Source: Camellia lanceoleosa (Eukaryota > Streptophyta > Magnoliopsida > Ericales > Theaceae). From it: a stretch of DNA of 64,000 nt. A program made the position numbers and the translations under genes. Within the stretch, counting starts at the first letter, position 1. Each line of letters begins with the position of its first letter. The stretch lies in assembly GCA_025200525.1 (NCBI GenBank), contig CM045761.1, forward strand, positions 63,706,009-63,770,008, given 5' to 3'. The notes under the pieces are model-generated. The model ran no database searches. It had not been told where the DNA came from and saw only the letters and a list, made by a program, of their open reading frames with translations. Positions 23,243 to 33,924 of the stretch are shown here, piece by piece.

Positions 23243-24152
23243 GTTAGTATCAGTGTAGTTATGAATAGATGTTCAATTTTTATTTTGATTTGTAGGATGG
23301 ATCAGATCCTTTGTTATTGGATTGATATTTTTGGATGCTCTGTTTTTTCAATTACATCCATCATACGTGGTCATTGGAGGGGAGGTCATTCAGATATATG
23401 TTGAATGTTGTAATATTCCTTTTACTTTGATGTATGTATAATGAGGCCCTGTGTGAGTGATGTAATTCAGAGTATATTGAACAATGTGAATGTTAACATC
23501 ATGTTAGTATTACGTGAAGCATGTGGATGTAGATGTTTTATTTAATTTCTGTGAGCAGCATTGTCTGGACAAAAGAGTGATTGGTAAATTATAAGTAATG
23601 TGAAGATTGACATTAGTATGCACTGATGTGAAGGTTTACATATGTGTATGCTAATGACAGTCATGTGAACATTCACATTAGTACACACTGATGTGAATAT
23701 TCACATTAGTGTATACTAATGTTAGTTGATCGATTAATGAACAGTACTGTGAATGTTGACATTGTCAGTGACTCAACAATCAGCAATGAATTATTAATGG
23801 TCGTTAATGTGAATGTTCACATTGTTGATGTCGTTTTTTACATCGTGTTAGTATTACGCGAGGGGAGGTCATGAGATTACTGATGAATGTCGGTCTTCTA
23901 TAATTCAGAGTATGTGTCAATGTAAATGTTTACATCGTGTTCATATCATGTGAAGAATGTGGGTGTTTTCACTTTTACTTTGATGTTTGCTTAATGAGGC
24001 TTTTGTGTGGGTGTGAATATTCACATCTTGTTTAATGATGGTTGTTGAATTTAACAGTTGAACTGTACTTGTAAGCTGCTAATTCTTGCGCAATGTGAAT
24101 ATTCATATCGGTTTGGATTATTGTTAATTGTTGTATTGTTTTCTTTTTACAG
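23243..24152 (+). other. 5' UTR intron of the transposase gene, palindrome-rich
   Basis: GT..AG intron holding several TGTGAANNTTCACA motifs (for example near 23664, 23690, 23805 and 24005) and the 281-bp segment (23551-23831) that is repeated in the next intron of this gene. Confidence 0.55.
23551..23831 (+). repeat. 281-bp segment duplicated at 25261-25541, copy 1
   Basis: From GTGAGCAGCATTGTCTGGAC to ATTGTTGATGT it matches 25261-25541 without indels. I count 8 differences in 281 bp. Contains four near-palindromes. Lies in the 5' UTR intron. Confidence 0.9.
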
Positions 24153-27100
24153 GAGATGGATAGCTTCATGATGTTAGTGTGTACATATGGTTGTAGTACC
24201 ACTGTAGTAAATGCTGCCCCCGCATTGTGTTATTCGCGTTTGGTGGAATGTTTGTGTGAAAAGTGGGGGAAGTTGTCTGCTGGTTCTATTTCATTGTTTT
24301 GTAAATTACCTGGGATTAATAGGTGTGATTTGGAGAATGAGGAAGAATTTCAGAACATGTTATTGTTTGCTAAATCAATGGGGGTACAACATGTAGAAGT
24401 TGTGGTTGAGTTGAAAAGTGATATTGGTCAGTCAAGTAGTTTGGGATTGGTGCGTGTGGGGGTTGAGGAAGAAGTTGATGCACTACGGAGATTTTGCCAC
24501 CATAAGGAGAAGGTGTTGTTGTCAGCCCCTTGGGCGAATGGTATTACGCATGTGGGACAACGGTTTATTGGAGGTGCACAAGAATTTCGTGACGTTTTGT
24601 GTAAGTATGCCATCCAATGTGGGTTTCAATTTACATACGTGAAGAACGAGACAACAAGAGTTACTGCTGTGTGCGCGATGCGGGAGGAGAGGGGCTGCTT
24701 GTGGGCTATACATTGTAGAGCACAACGAGCAAATGATTTTTTCTACATCAAGAGTTTTAGTGACATGCATACTTGTGGTACGGATGTCCGAACATCGAAG
24801 AATCATGAGTTAGTTCGGATTTGGTGTCTAGTACCATATCCGAAATTGTGAGGGACAAGCATTGACTCGGCCGTGTGATGTGGTGACTATTTTGAAGAGG
24901 GATTATGGGCTAGATGTTAGTTACCATGTCGTATGGTTGGGTGTGGAGAAAGCAAAGGCTGCTATTCATGGAGAGCACTCGTTATCATTTGACCAGCTGC
25001 GGTGGTATTCGGATGCTGTGATGCGGTACAATCCAGGGAGTTATGTCAATATTGACTATGATGCGAGTAGTCAACGGTTTTGTCGCTTCTTTATGTCATT
25101 CGCTGCGTGTATTTCTGGGTTCAATGCTTGCCGGCCTTTATTATTCCTGGATGGAACATTCCTCAAAGGAAAGTACAAAGGTCAGCTACTTGCACAACCG
25201 AAAAGACGAAAACAATGGTTAGTATTCTTTTTTAGCTGTCTATTCATGTCAATATTCACTGTGAGCAGCATTGTCTGGACAAAAGAGTGATTGGTAAATT
25301 ATAAGTAATGTGAAGATTGACATTAGTATGCACTGATGTGAAGGTTTACATCTCTGTATGCTAATGATAGTCATGTGAACATTCATATTATTACACACTG
25401 ATGTGAATATTCACATTAGTGTATAGTAATGTTAGTTGATCCATTAATGAATAGTACTGTGAATGTTGACATTGTCAGTGACTCAACAATCAGCAATGAA
25501 TTATTAATGGTCGTTAATGTGAATGTTCACATTGTTGATGTTTACGAACTTCAATCCAAAAATCACAATAGTAAATAGGGCAATGTAGATATAAACATTC
25601 ACATGACTTGTTTGTTTATACTGTTTTCTATGCGCTTTGGAATATTGTGAACAGTTGTGTATTGGTGTTGTGTTGTAGGTTTGTTTCCTGTTGCCTTTGC
25701 GATTGTTGATTCAGAGACAACGGCGAATTGGTCGTGGTTCTTGCATGAACTTGGGAAGGTTGTTGATGGTAAACGCCATATTACTTTCATTTCGGATCGT
25801 AATCTTGGGCTGTTAGAAGCTATGCCAAAGGTGTTCCCATCGGCTCATCACGGTTATTGCTTACAACACTTGAAGAGCAATTTAAGAGACCGGATGAAAG
25901 GAATTGATAATGGATTCAAGGATCACCTAGTAAGTAGTTTGGGTGACTGTGCGTACGAGCCAACTGTGGTAGGGTTCCATGAAAAGCTTGCAAAATTAAA
26001 AGAGGAGGGTAAACAACGAGTTCATAATTTTTTCAAGGACTTGGCACCTGAGCATTGGGCAAATTCATACTTCAGGTAATAATAGTTTCCTAACATCTTT
26101 GTGAATTTTAGAATGGTAGCGATGTGAATTTTCGATTTAGAATGGTAACAATCTTCGAATTGTGTTTCATGTTCAATGTAAATGATGTGAATGTTCACAT
26201 CTGCTAACGATGACTGATGTGAATGTTCACATCTGTTTAAATTGTCAAATAGACGTGCAATGTATTACAGGTTTGAATGTTGACACGTGTCATATTTTGT
26301 TGTTGTGAACATTCACATATTGTCCATCGTTTAAGTTGACAACATAATAAGCATATGATGTGAACATTCACATTATTATAAACTGGTAGCAGATGTAAAC
26401 AGTAATATACCCTGATGTGAATGTTCACATCACTGTATTCTAATGTCAGTACTATGAATGTTCACATCTGTTAACGTTAATGGTCAGATCTCTTAAATTC
26501 CGTATTGTACAATGTTTGTGATATTGTGCAGGGGCATGCGTTATGGGGAGATGACATCCAATGCGGCGGAGTCATTCAATAACTGGATTAAAGAAGTACG
26601 TAATCTTCCTATCACTCAAATGGTGGACACAATTCGTACTCAGTTGATGCGGCAAATGTCTGCAAGGCGTGACCAAGCAAACAGATGGAACGAGATTATT
26701 TGTCCGACATTTGAAACAAGGCTTATGGATTCGTTCAATGACAGCAGGGCTTGGCAAGTTAGCAAAGCCAATGAGGATGTGTTTGAAGTTCATTCGATAC
26801 CATCTGTTACGCTTGATGTTTCGAGGCGACATGTTCTTGCTTCAAATGGCAAATCAACGGATTCCCATGTGACCATGTGTTATTGCCATTCAAGAGCCGC
26901 TATAATCTCAATGATTGTGTAGAACATTACTTTCATGTGGAGACGATCGTGCAGCCTATTCGGAGCCATATTCCCTATACCATCGGTGGAGAAGCCGCTT
27001 TTGATCCCACGGACTTCACTATATACCCGCCAACCGTGAAAAGACCACGGAAGGCCGAAGAAAAATAGGATCCCATCAAGGGGTGAGAAACTGAAGCAAA

Positions 27101-27166
27101 TAAGGTGCGGGAGATGTGATAAGTTGGGGAGTCATAATCGGAAGTCATGCACAGCGCCAATATAGG
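24153..27166 (+). pseudogene. MuDR-type (MULE) DDE transposase, frameshifted
   Basis: Catalyses excision and insertion in autonomous Mutator-like elements. Exons: 24153-25217 (ATG at 24156), 25679-26075 and 26532-27166, joined by GT-AG introns whose phases restore the family reading (N|GLFPVAFAIVD; YF|RGMRYGE). Visible parts: N-terminal MuDR region; LLFLDGTFLKGKYKG with the first catalytic Asp (codon at 25150); ISDRN with the second Asp (25795); HGYCLQHLKSN; AAESFNNW with the Glu (26569); SWIM finger CSCFKWQ..PCDH (26832-26876); C-terminal zinc knuckle CGRC..H..C (27106-27151). Broken by frameshifts near 24819, 24859, 25190-25215, 26830 and 27065, so no full protein can be made. The final stop is at 27164. 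Confidence 0.9.
25261..25541 (+). repeat. 281-bp segment duplicated from 23551-23831, copy 2
   Basis: Same orientation, exactly 1710 bp downstream of copy 1, inside the intron at 25218-25678. It starts 43 bp after the donor site and ends well before the acceptor, so splicing signals were spared. Confidence 0.9.
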
Positions 27167-27169
27167 ATG

Positions 27170-28370
27170 TACCTTTTTTCTATTTCAACATTGTATTTTA
27201 CATTGGATTCTTATATTCATTTTTGAAATAAGATTGTGTTGTGTTGGCAAACATTGGGTTGCAATAAGATTACGTTGCGTTGGCAAATATTATAATGCAT
27301 TAGTATGTGATTTGTGTTTTTTTTTCACTTTTTTAAGGTACCAATTTGACATTTTTGTTGGTTGTGTTTTGGATGAATGCATGATGTCAACATTAACACA
27401 GGTGTAATATAATCACATTATGTGAATGTTCACATTGTTGATCTTTCAAACATTTCTGTGATGGGAATGTTTACATTATTGTTACTGTTGACAGTATTGA
27501 AGTAGATGACATTAGTGTTTACATCAATGTAAACATTCACATCATCAACTCATAAGATCTAAATATTCATGACATCGTTGTCGCCATTCAGATAATCAGA
27601 AATTATGATGTGAATATTCACATTTATGTAAACGAATCATATTATGTCAAAAGTTGCACATGGGTTGAACTTCTTTACCTTTTTGTTGTCAATGTTGACA
27701 TGAATATAAGCTGTTAACATAAGTTAGTATGAACATTCACATCAGTGTTGCAACTGTGAACATTCACATCTTTCAAACAATAGCGCAAATGAATATCATA
27801 AGTGAATGTTCACATTTGGCAGACATTAGTGCAAGAATTATGCTCATCACAACATAGCATTACGAATGTGATAAGTGACTATGTACATTCAGAGCAGTGT
27901 TGCAACTGTGAACATTCACATCTGTAAAGATTACTGCATATGAATGTCATAATTGAATGTTCACATATAGCAGACATGAATGACATTTACAACTGTTATG
28001 AGCAAGAACAGATGTGAATGTTCGCACATGTGTAAGTGATCCGTAATGATGTCATGTAGACCAAGTGTACACTCCTTCACAAAGTATGTGTATTATAGAA
28101 CACTCAGGTTCAAACATTCGCATGAATTACACTCATAACAACACAGCATTATGGATATCGTAAGTGAATGTGAACATTCACATCATTCACATCTGTAAAG
28201 CATAACAACACCAAAAGTAGTTAAAAATTCCCAGCTGGCTTTTTCCCATTAATAGATGTTGTATCAATGTTTTACAATTAGTTGTTGTGTCAAAATGTTA
28301 ACGCAATCCATACTAACATTCATATCGAGTCTTGCTTAGTTTGTAGGTGGACACCCCCCACCTATAGGTT
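27170..28370. repeat. Intergenic palindrome field between the convergent MULE genes
   Basis: Between the stop codons of the transposase (+) and the ULP1-like gene (-). At least a dozen copies of TGTGAACATTCACA / TGTGAATGTTCACA or one-off variants lie here (for example near 27422, 27608, 27756, 27802, 27908, 28010 and 28170), spaced irregularly at 30-110 bp in otherwise unremarkable AT-rich DNA. No gene. Confidence 0.85.
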
Positions 28371-28779
28371 TTAATGAAGCTCTGATTTCTTATGATTCAA
28401 AAAACTATGCACTAACAAATCTCGTAGTCCACACCATTCTGAACTAGTGAGGCTGCCCACAACTTCTTCATGGAATATGTGCGCCCGCATGATGTAACAT
28501 ACTGCAGGTCCACAGTCCACTCTGTAAAAAAGAAATGGTTTTGATTAGCAGTTGACATGAATATTTGCATAATTGTTATGGAGGGTTTGTAAAAAATGTA
28601 TTGAGGATTACGAGTCCTGCGTTGTTGAGGAGACTTCCACACCTGCTGATTGGTCAGGCCGATTTTGGCCTTGTAGCTTAGTGTGTAGGGGTGATGACTC
28701 GCCAATAACGCCACAACATGCTCAATATACTTCCTCTGTATGGTATTTCAAATTAGGTACCAACAAACATTAGTGTGTG

Positions 28780-29050
28780 TATAGTCATGTAGATGTCAAC
28801 ATTCACAGTAGTATGTACTGAATGAATGTGAACATTCACATCACTGGTTCAGATGTGAACATTCACATCTGTGAAACATAGGTGAAGTGGCAGTGTTGTG
28901 AACATTCAGAGTAGTAGATTATGAGTGCATGTGAACATTCACATCACTGATTAAGATGTGAACATTCACATCTGTGAAACATAGGTGAAGTGGCAGTGTT
29001 GTGAACATTCACATATGTGGAACTGTTTTGAACATTCACAGCAGTATATT
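28780..29050. repeat. 103-bp repeat array 1 (in a ULP-gene intron)
   Basis: Units start TGTGAACATTCACATCACTG at 28827 and 28930. Each contains a second palindrome, then GAAACATAGGTGAAGTGGCA and a third palindrome after GTGT. Lies in the intron between exons 29292-29074 and 28642-28612. Nearly the same unit recurs at 30960-31300. Confidence 0.85.
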
Positions 29051-30959
29051 TGTGTTCAAAAATAGCCACTTACAACTTCCAGTGCTTGGTCGATATGCGG
29101 GTCATGTATTCCTGTTCTTGGGCGCAACGAGTTGTAATGCCTCCACAAATTGTCTTTAGCATCATACACAACTATCGTCCAGTGGTACTCATGATGCAAT
29201 GGGAATAGTAGGTATCTCTCTCCTTTGTAGTTCTTGACATGTGCATCAATGTGTTTACTCCTTTTGCGAGGATGGTACTCTCGTATCACTTTCTGTACAG
29301 ATTGGACAAATAATTAATGGTCTGTGAAGTTTCACATTTGCAGTACAAATAGGTAATGGACTGTGAAGTTCCACATTCACATTACAAATAATGGAATGAT
29401 AGGTTACCAAACACAAGCTTGTGAATATGAATGCCGCTTCATCCGAAGTTGGGTTGACCACCTCTTGTTGTTCATGCAACAGTTCAGCATATGCATCTAT
29501 GAGCTGCACAAACATGGGGTCATATTATATAGATTTGTGGCTGTGAGTGTGTCTGTTTCTGTGTGCATATGCATGAAGAGCTAATTATGTTTGTTATGGC
29601 ATACATTGCTATGTATTGATTCCTCCTTGATAATGTTGACAATGTCATCAAAATACACATGTGTAGCCTTTGAATCTCCTTTCCACACCAGCAGCCTGTG
29701 CATTATAAACAAACCAATGTGAATATTTACATTGCACAGATCTGAACAAACCAGAAAATTGAACACAGTGATGATTATAGACAATTACGGAATGTGAATG
29801 TTAACATTAGATGTATGCAGAGTCACTTACTCATCGCCTCCAGTTTTTTGTAAAGCTTGGACCTTTTGTTTGTCTTGTTTGGACATCTTGCTCCACACTT
29901 TGAACTTGTTGGTCAAGGATAATTTTTTTAGCTGCTTCGCTGGTGGGTGTTTCTCCACATCTTCAACCATTTCGACTGGATGGGGTTGCTTTTGGCCCGA
30001 AGTCTGGCATCGAATTCAGGCAAGCGATGCTCTTTGCGATCTTTTTCCTTTATACGCTTGACCCTAGAAGGTGGGCTGATATTGTGTTCCATTGGGCTAG
30101 GGGGTTGCTTTTCTGCCACAGCCTGTGTGACAATGTGGACTGACTGGTCATCGTAAAGATCTTGAAGAAGTGTTTTATCGCATTCCAAGTCAATGACCAC
30201 CGCTAAGCGTTTGATTTCTTCATCCTTCTGCTGCATGCACTTCTGTATTTCGGTATTTATGTTGGGTGGGCTGGACTGGTTGAACAATTTATGTTCAAGA
30301 TCAGCTATGACTCTTGCCCTTAATTCCCACGAAAATTGAAGTTGTTTGTACTTGGCTTCCCATTGCCTTACGACGCCCCAGGCCTTCCGATTTTCTTTGA
30401 TTAACATGTCAATCAAATCAGGTTGGTTTGTGTTTGGTATTACAATAGATGTGTCATAATGTTGGCTGCTAAATGGAATGTGAATGTCCTCATCACTGTC
30501 CTGTTGCTCAACCCCATCCCCAGAAAAGTCAGAGTTGGTGCCATTGTGTTTTTCATCCTTGATGTCAAAGGGGTTGGGAGATGTTGTGTCTGGTTCAGAA
30601 ATTTCAAGCTCGACCTTCAATGTTTTATGCTTGAACTTTTGTATTTCTGATGGGATTGCAAAGAGTTCACCGGCATTAACCTGACAATGGAAAAAACAGG
30701 TTATGTAACGTATATATTTGAGTGGTGTTATAATGTGAATGTTTTGTTCAGCAGTTGAAGGCCCTACTTCATTAAAACCCAAATCTGCTAAAGAGGTGGT
30801 TCTCATCTTCTTCTGTAAAGCAGTCAGATCCCACTTCACACACCGTGGAAAAGCATTGGGTTTGTGAGGTTGTAGGATGGTTGTGTGCTCACACAACCAA
30901 TACTTCAGTAAAACAACAAACATAGTGTTATTTAGGAATTGAATAGTAATGTCATGAGT

Positions 30960-31300
30960 AGATATGAGTAGATGTGAACATTCACAGTAGTATGTTATGA
31001 GTGGATGTGAACATTCACAACACTGGTTCAGATGTGAACATTCACATCAGTGAAACATAGGTGAAGTGGCAGTGTTGTGAACATTCACAGTAGTATGTTA
31101 TGAGTGGATGTGAACATTCACATCACTGGTTCAGATGTGAACATTCACATCTGTGAAACATAGGTGACGTGGCAGTGTTGTGAACATTCACATCTGTGGA
31201 ACTATTTTGAACATTCACAGCAGTATAGTATGAGTGAATGTGAACATTCACATCAGTGATTCAGATGTGGACATTCACATCTGTCAAAGGTAATTGCCTA
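30960..31300. repeat. 103-bp repeat array 2 (in another ULP-gene intron)
   Basis: Units start TGTGAACATTCACA at 31006 and 31109 (103 bp apart), with a looser third unit at 31239. GAAACATAGGTGAAGTGGCA is shared with array 1. Lies in the intron between exon 32141-31405 and the exon near 30925. Confidence 0.85.
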
Positions 31301-32144
31301 TGGACATTCACATCAATGGTACATATATGAATGTTTACAGTTGGCTTAGATGCACAACACTGAAGGACATGTGAATGTTATTATTTGAGAACATAGGTAC
31401 TTACCATCAATAACATGACACAGCCGGTTACTTTTGCTGGATTTTTGTCGTTTTGGGAAATAGACGATGTCAACGTTGTTATAATTTGCTTAGCCCAGTC
31501 ATATTCTCGCATGGTTTCCAATGGAACCATATGTGTGTAGTAGCCCCATCCTATCGCCTCTCCACTTTTGTGAAAAAGCTTTTGGCAAGCATACATGCAC
31601 ACTAGTCCGCAACTTCTTCGTTGTCAGCTTTCTTTTTGCCTTTCAACGCCTCGGTCAAAAGTGTGCGTATCCATTTTGATGTCAACCGGCTGACATTTTT
31701 GCATATTTTGTTTACAATGCCAGTCCTTGGTTTCGCACCGTACGATATGTCCATCGGCTTGCTGCCACAGTCCACACCAAAAATCAGCTTGATGTCGCTG
31801 TTGTGTATGCTCATCTTTTTCTTCCCAATGTAGAATGCATCCTTTGAAGCTCTGTACATTTGTAGTACATGCACAACGACGTCATCATATTTCATGCATT
31901 TGTCCAGGTCAATCTGATTGTTTCTTAATGCATCAAGCAAATTCCAAAATGGTGTTTGTTGAAGGCACCGCAATTGCTTGTGTGAACTTGGTGGTTTTCA
32001 TGAATTTGACCAGTCCGGTCATATTAGATCTGTAGTTCACATTTTTCATGTCCACATTGGTGCTAGGATTTGTTTTTGGGGTTTCTTCCTTCACATGGTA
32101 CTCATCTCTCTTCCTCTTTCCTGTTTTCTTGTGTGCAACATCTG

Positions 32145-33478
32145 CAAAATGGAGCGCTTTAAAAAATTAAGTCCACGCCATGTGATTAGCGTAATGGAAC
32201 AGATGTGAACATTCACAGCATGTTGATTGGGTCAGCACAAACACAATGTGCATATTGTGTCACTGTGTGGAAAACAATGTATTTTTATACAACCATGAAC
32301 ACCATTGAATAACATGTGCATGTTAACACGAACATATAAAATGCCGGATCAACTTATTGGATCACCATTAACAATCAAGAATATGAACAAGGCAAACATT
32401 CACAATAGGGGGAAAAAATCTAAATATCCCTAGTCATTGGCCTAATGTTTGCAATCCATGTGAATGTTCACAGCGTAGAATAACAGTAACAATAATATCT
32501 GATTGTCCTAAAATCTACTAAAATGTTCAGGCAATGTGAATGTTCACAGCTTAGACCAAACTCACCAACAATATCTGATTGTAGTAAAATGTTCAGGCAA
32601 TGTGATTGTTCACAGTCTAGAACAACATCACCAATAATATTTGACTCTCCTAAAATGTTTAGGAAATGCCAATGTTCACAGCCTAGAGCGAACACACCAA
32701 CAGTATCTGATTGATCTAAAATGTTCAGGCAATGTGAATGTTCACAGCCTAGAACGACAGCACGAACAATATCTGACTCTACTAAATTTTCCCGGCAATG
32801 TCAATGTTGATAGCATAGAACAACAGGACCAGTAATATCTGACTCTCCTAAAAGTATCAGGCAATGTGAATGTTCACAGCCAATAACAAAAGGACCAATA
32901 ATATTTGATTCTACTAAAATTAGCAGGCAATGTGAATGTTCACATCTTCCATCAACAATAACAGCAACAGAATTGGCCAAACATTTTGCAATCCACAAGA
33001 ATGTTCACATCATAAAACAACAACACCATAACTACCTGATTATCCAAATTTTTTAACTCAATGTGAATGTTCACATTTTTAATCAACTACAACAAAACAG
33101 AATTGGCCAAAACATTTTGAAACCGTGTGAATGTTCACAACAGTGAACAACAACCGTATAACATCTGCAATAATATGACTATCAAACCATTTTCAATCAA
33201 TGTGAATGTTCGCATATTGCAATAACAACGACTACAACAAAAACATTTTCGAATGTTCACAGTTGTGAACACAATGTAATGCAACTGTAATGTTTTTTAC
33301 TTCAAAGATCAATAAGATTAAGGATTATCATGGAGGGGTTCAGAATAAATGTTAGGTTATGAACAATATGGACTCCTATATATTGTACGATACGAAAATG
33401 GATATTTGTCGAGTTCGTAATAATGGTTGTTGATAAACGTGATTAGGGTTTAAATACACGAATGAGTAGATTGCTTAC
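32145..33478 (-). other. Probable long first intron of the ULP-like gene
   Basis: Donor GC|GTAAGCAA at 33478 and acceptor ATTTTGCAG at 32142. Besides the 66-bp array it holds further irregularly spaced motifs at about 32207, 32459, 33003, 33060, 33127, 33200 and 33250. The phase across this splice does not fit the next exon exactly, so either another small exon or a further frameshift is missed. Confidence 0.45.
32520..32960. repeat. 66-bp tandem array with one near-palindrome per unit
   Basis: The motif TGTGAATGTTCACA or a variant starts at 32535, 32601, 32667, 32733, 32799, 32865 and 32931, exactly 66 bp apart each time. The units share CAGGCA before the motif, GCCTAGAAC after it, and AATATCTGACTCTCCTAAAA between. 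Lies in the long first intron of the ULP-like gene. Because 66 is divisible by 3, a periodic 22-residue frame (CEHSHCLNIL..) stays open on the minus strand, broken by a single stop near 32800. Confidence 0.9.
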
Positions 33479-33492
33479 GCTTTTGTGCCCAT

Positions 33493-33824
33493 TTCGACGA
33501 AAAGATGTTCGCATCGGCGACGATGCGACGATATTAACGGCGTATGAACGACGCAGAAGATGTTCAGACGATGTGACAATGGAACGAAGACAATCTTCTC
33601 GACGTAGGGACGAAGGAGAAGATCAATGAGATGATGCGCAGATGCTACGTTGGAAGGAATACAGATTTGTGGGAGTTGAGGGGATGTGGAATGTGGGTTT
33701 CGATTTCTAGACTGTAAATGTACTGTGCGTGATTTCCTGCGCAAGAATAGAGAGGGTAAGAGAGACGGTTATGAGATTCAAAGAGAGAGAGAAAGGCGCG
33801 TGTTTTGTTAGGGATGTTTTGGTC
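33493..33824 (-). promoter_or_regulatory. Presumed promoter and 5' leader of the ULP-like gene
   Basis: Minus-strand sequence between the right terminal repeat and the start ATG at 33492. It has a TCTCTCTCTCTTT tract and a locally GC-richer leader with GTCGTC words, resembling the leader of the transposase gene at the opposite end. Each gene thus reads inward from a terminal repeat. Confidence 0.45.
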
Positions 33825-33918
33825 TTTCTGTATGAAATGGACCTAATGGAATATTATAAAACACTATGGGTTTTATGGAACAACACTCTTAAATAATGGA
33901 TTTACTAAAAAAGCTCCC
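33825..33918 (-). repeat. Right terminal inverted repeat of the MULE
   Basis: Reverse complement begins GGGAGCTTTTTTAGTAAATC and follows the left repeat with scattered differences and small indels. Confidence 0.7.
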
Positions 33919-33924
33919 TTTTTT

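Larger units (their letters stand above)
28371..33492 (-). pseudogene. ULP1-like C48 cysteine protease gene carried by the MULE
   Basis: ULP proteases remove SUMO-like tags by a His-Asp-Cys mechanism; the role of MULE-borne copies is unknown. Likely exons on minus, 5' to 3': 33492-33479 (ATGGGCACAAAAGC then GTAAGC), 32141-31405, about 30925-30770, 30680-29831, 29695-29605, 29503-29408, 29292-29074, about 28642-28612 and 28521-28371. The 32141-31405 exon has the N-terminal region seen in plant ULP-like transposon proteins (QQTPFWNLL.., LIFGVDCG). The 30.9-29.8 kb exons hold the YWLCEHTTI..AFPR..KWDL block and an acidic, coiled-coil-like part. The 29292 exon has LFPLHHEYHWTIVVYD (His) and HYNSLRPR; the last has VDCGPAVCY with the Cys (28512-28514). 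Frameshifts near 31980, 31603 and 29930 break it. Exon joins are by eye. Confidence 0.75.
22801..33918. mobile_element. 11.1-kb Mutator-like element with transposase and ULP1-like gene
   Basis: GGGAAATTTATTGATAAATC at the left pairs with GGGAGCTTTTTTAGTAAATC read from the right. The repeat continues imperfectly for about 90 bp (ATCCCATTTAGAG.. / ATCCATTATTTAAGAG..; CCCAATGAGTCC / TCCATTAGGTCC). Flanks CCCTTTAAA (22792-22800) and TTTTTTAAA (33919-33927) fit a 9-bp target duplication in which the three differences are all C/T. It carries a MuDR-type transposase on + and a ULP1-like C48 protease gene on -, tail to tail. MULEs with ULP1-like genes are known in plants (the Kaonashi type). Both genes are frameshifted, so this copy is probably inactive. 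All non-coding parts are filled with TGTGAANNTTCACA-type near-palindromes. Confidence 0.85.

Noticed and set aside
24418..24806. Additional open frames overlapping the transposase exon
   Set aside because: Shadow frames of the MuDR-type coding exon on the same and opposite strands.
32468..32998. Cys/His-rich frame (CEHSHC repeats) as a zinc-finger protein
   Set aside because: The CEHSHC peptide is just the translation of the TGTGAACATTCACATTGC repeat on the minus strand. It is interrupted by a stop and lies in a presumed intron. Kept only as an observation on the 66-bp array.
23600..33300. CRISPR-like array suggested by repeated palindromes
   Set aside because: Spacing is irregular except in the 66-bp array, there are no Cas genes, and the sequence is from a plant transposon.
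33475..33744. 89-codon minus-strand frame as a separate protein
   Set aside because: It starts from a non-ATG codon, lacks motifs, and ends just past the GTAAGC donor. Better read as leader plus first coding bases of the ULP-like gene.
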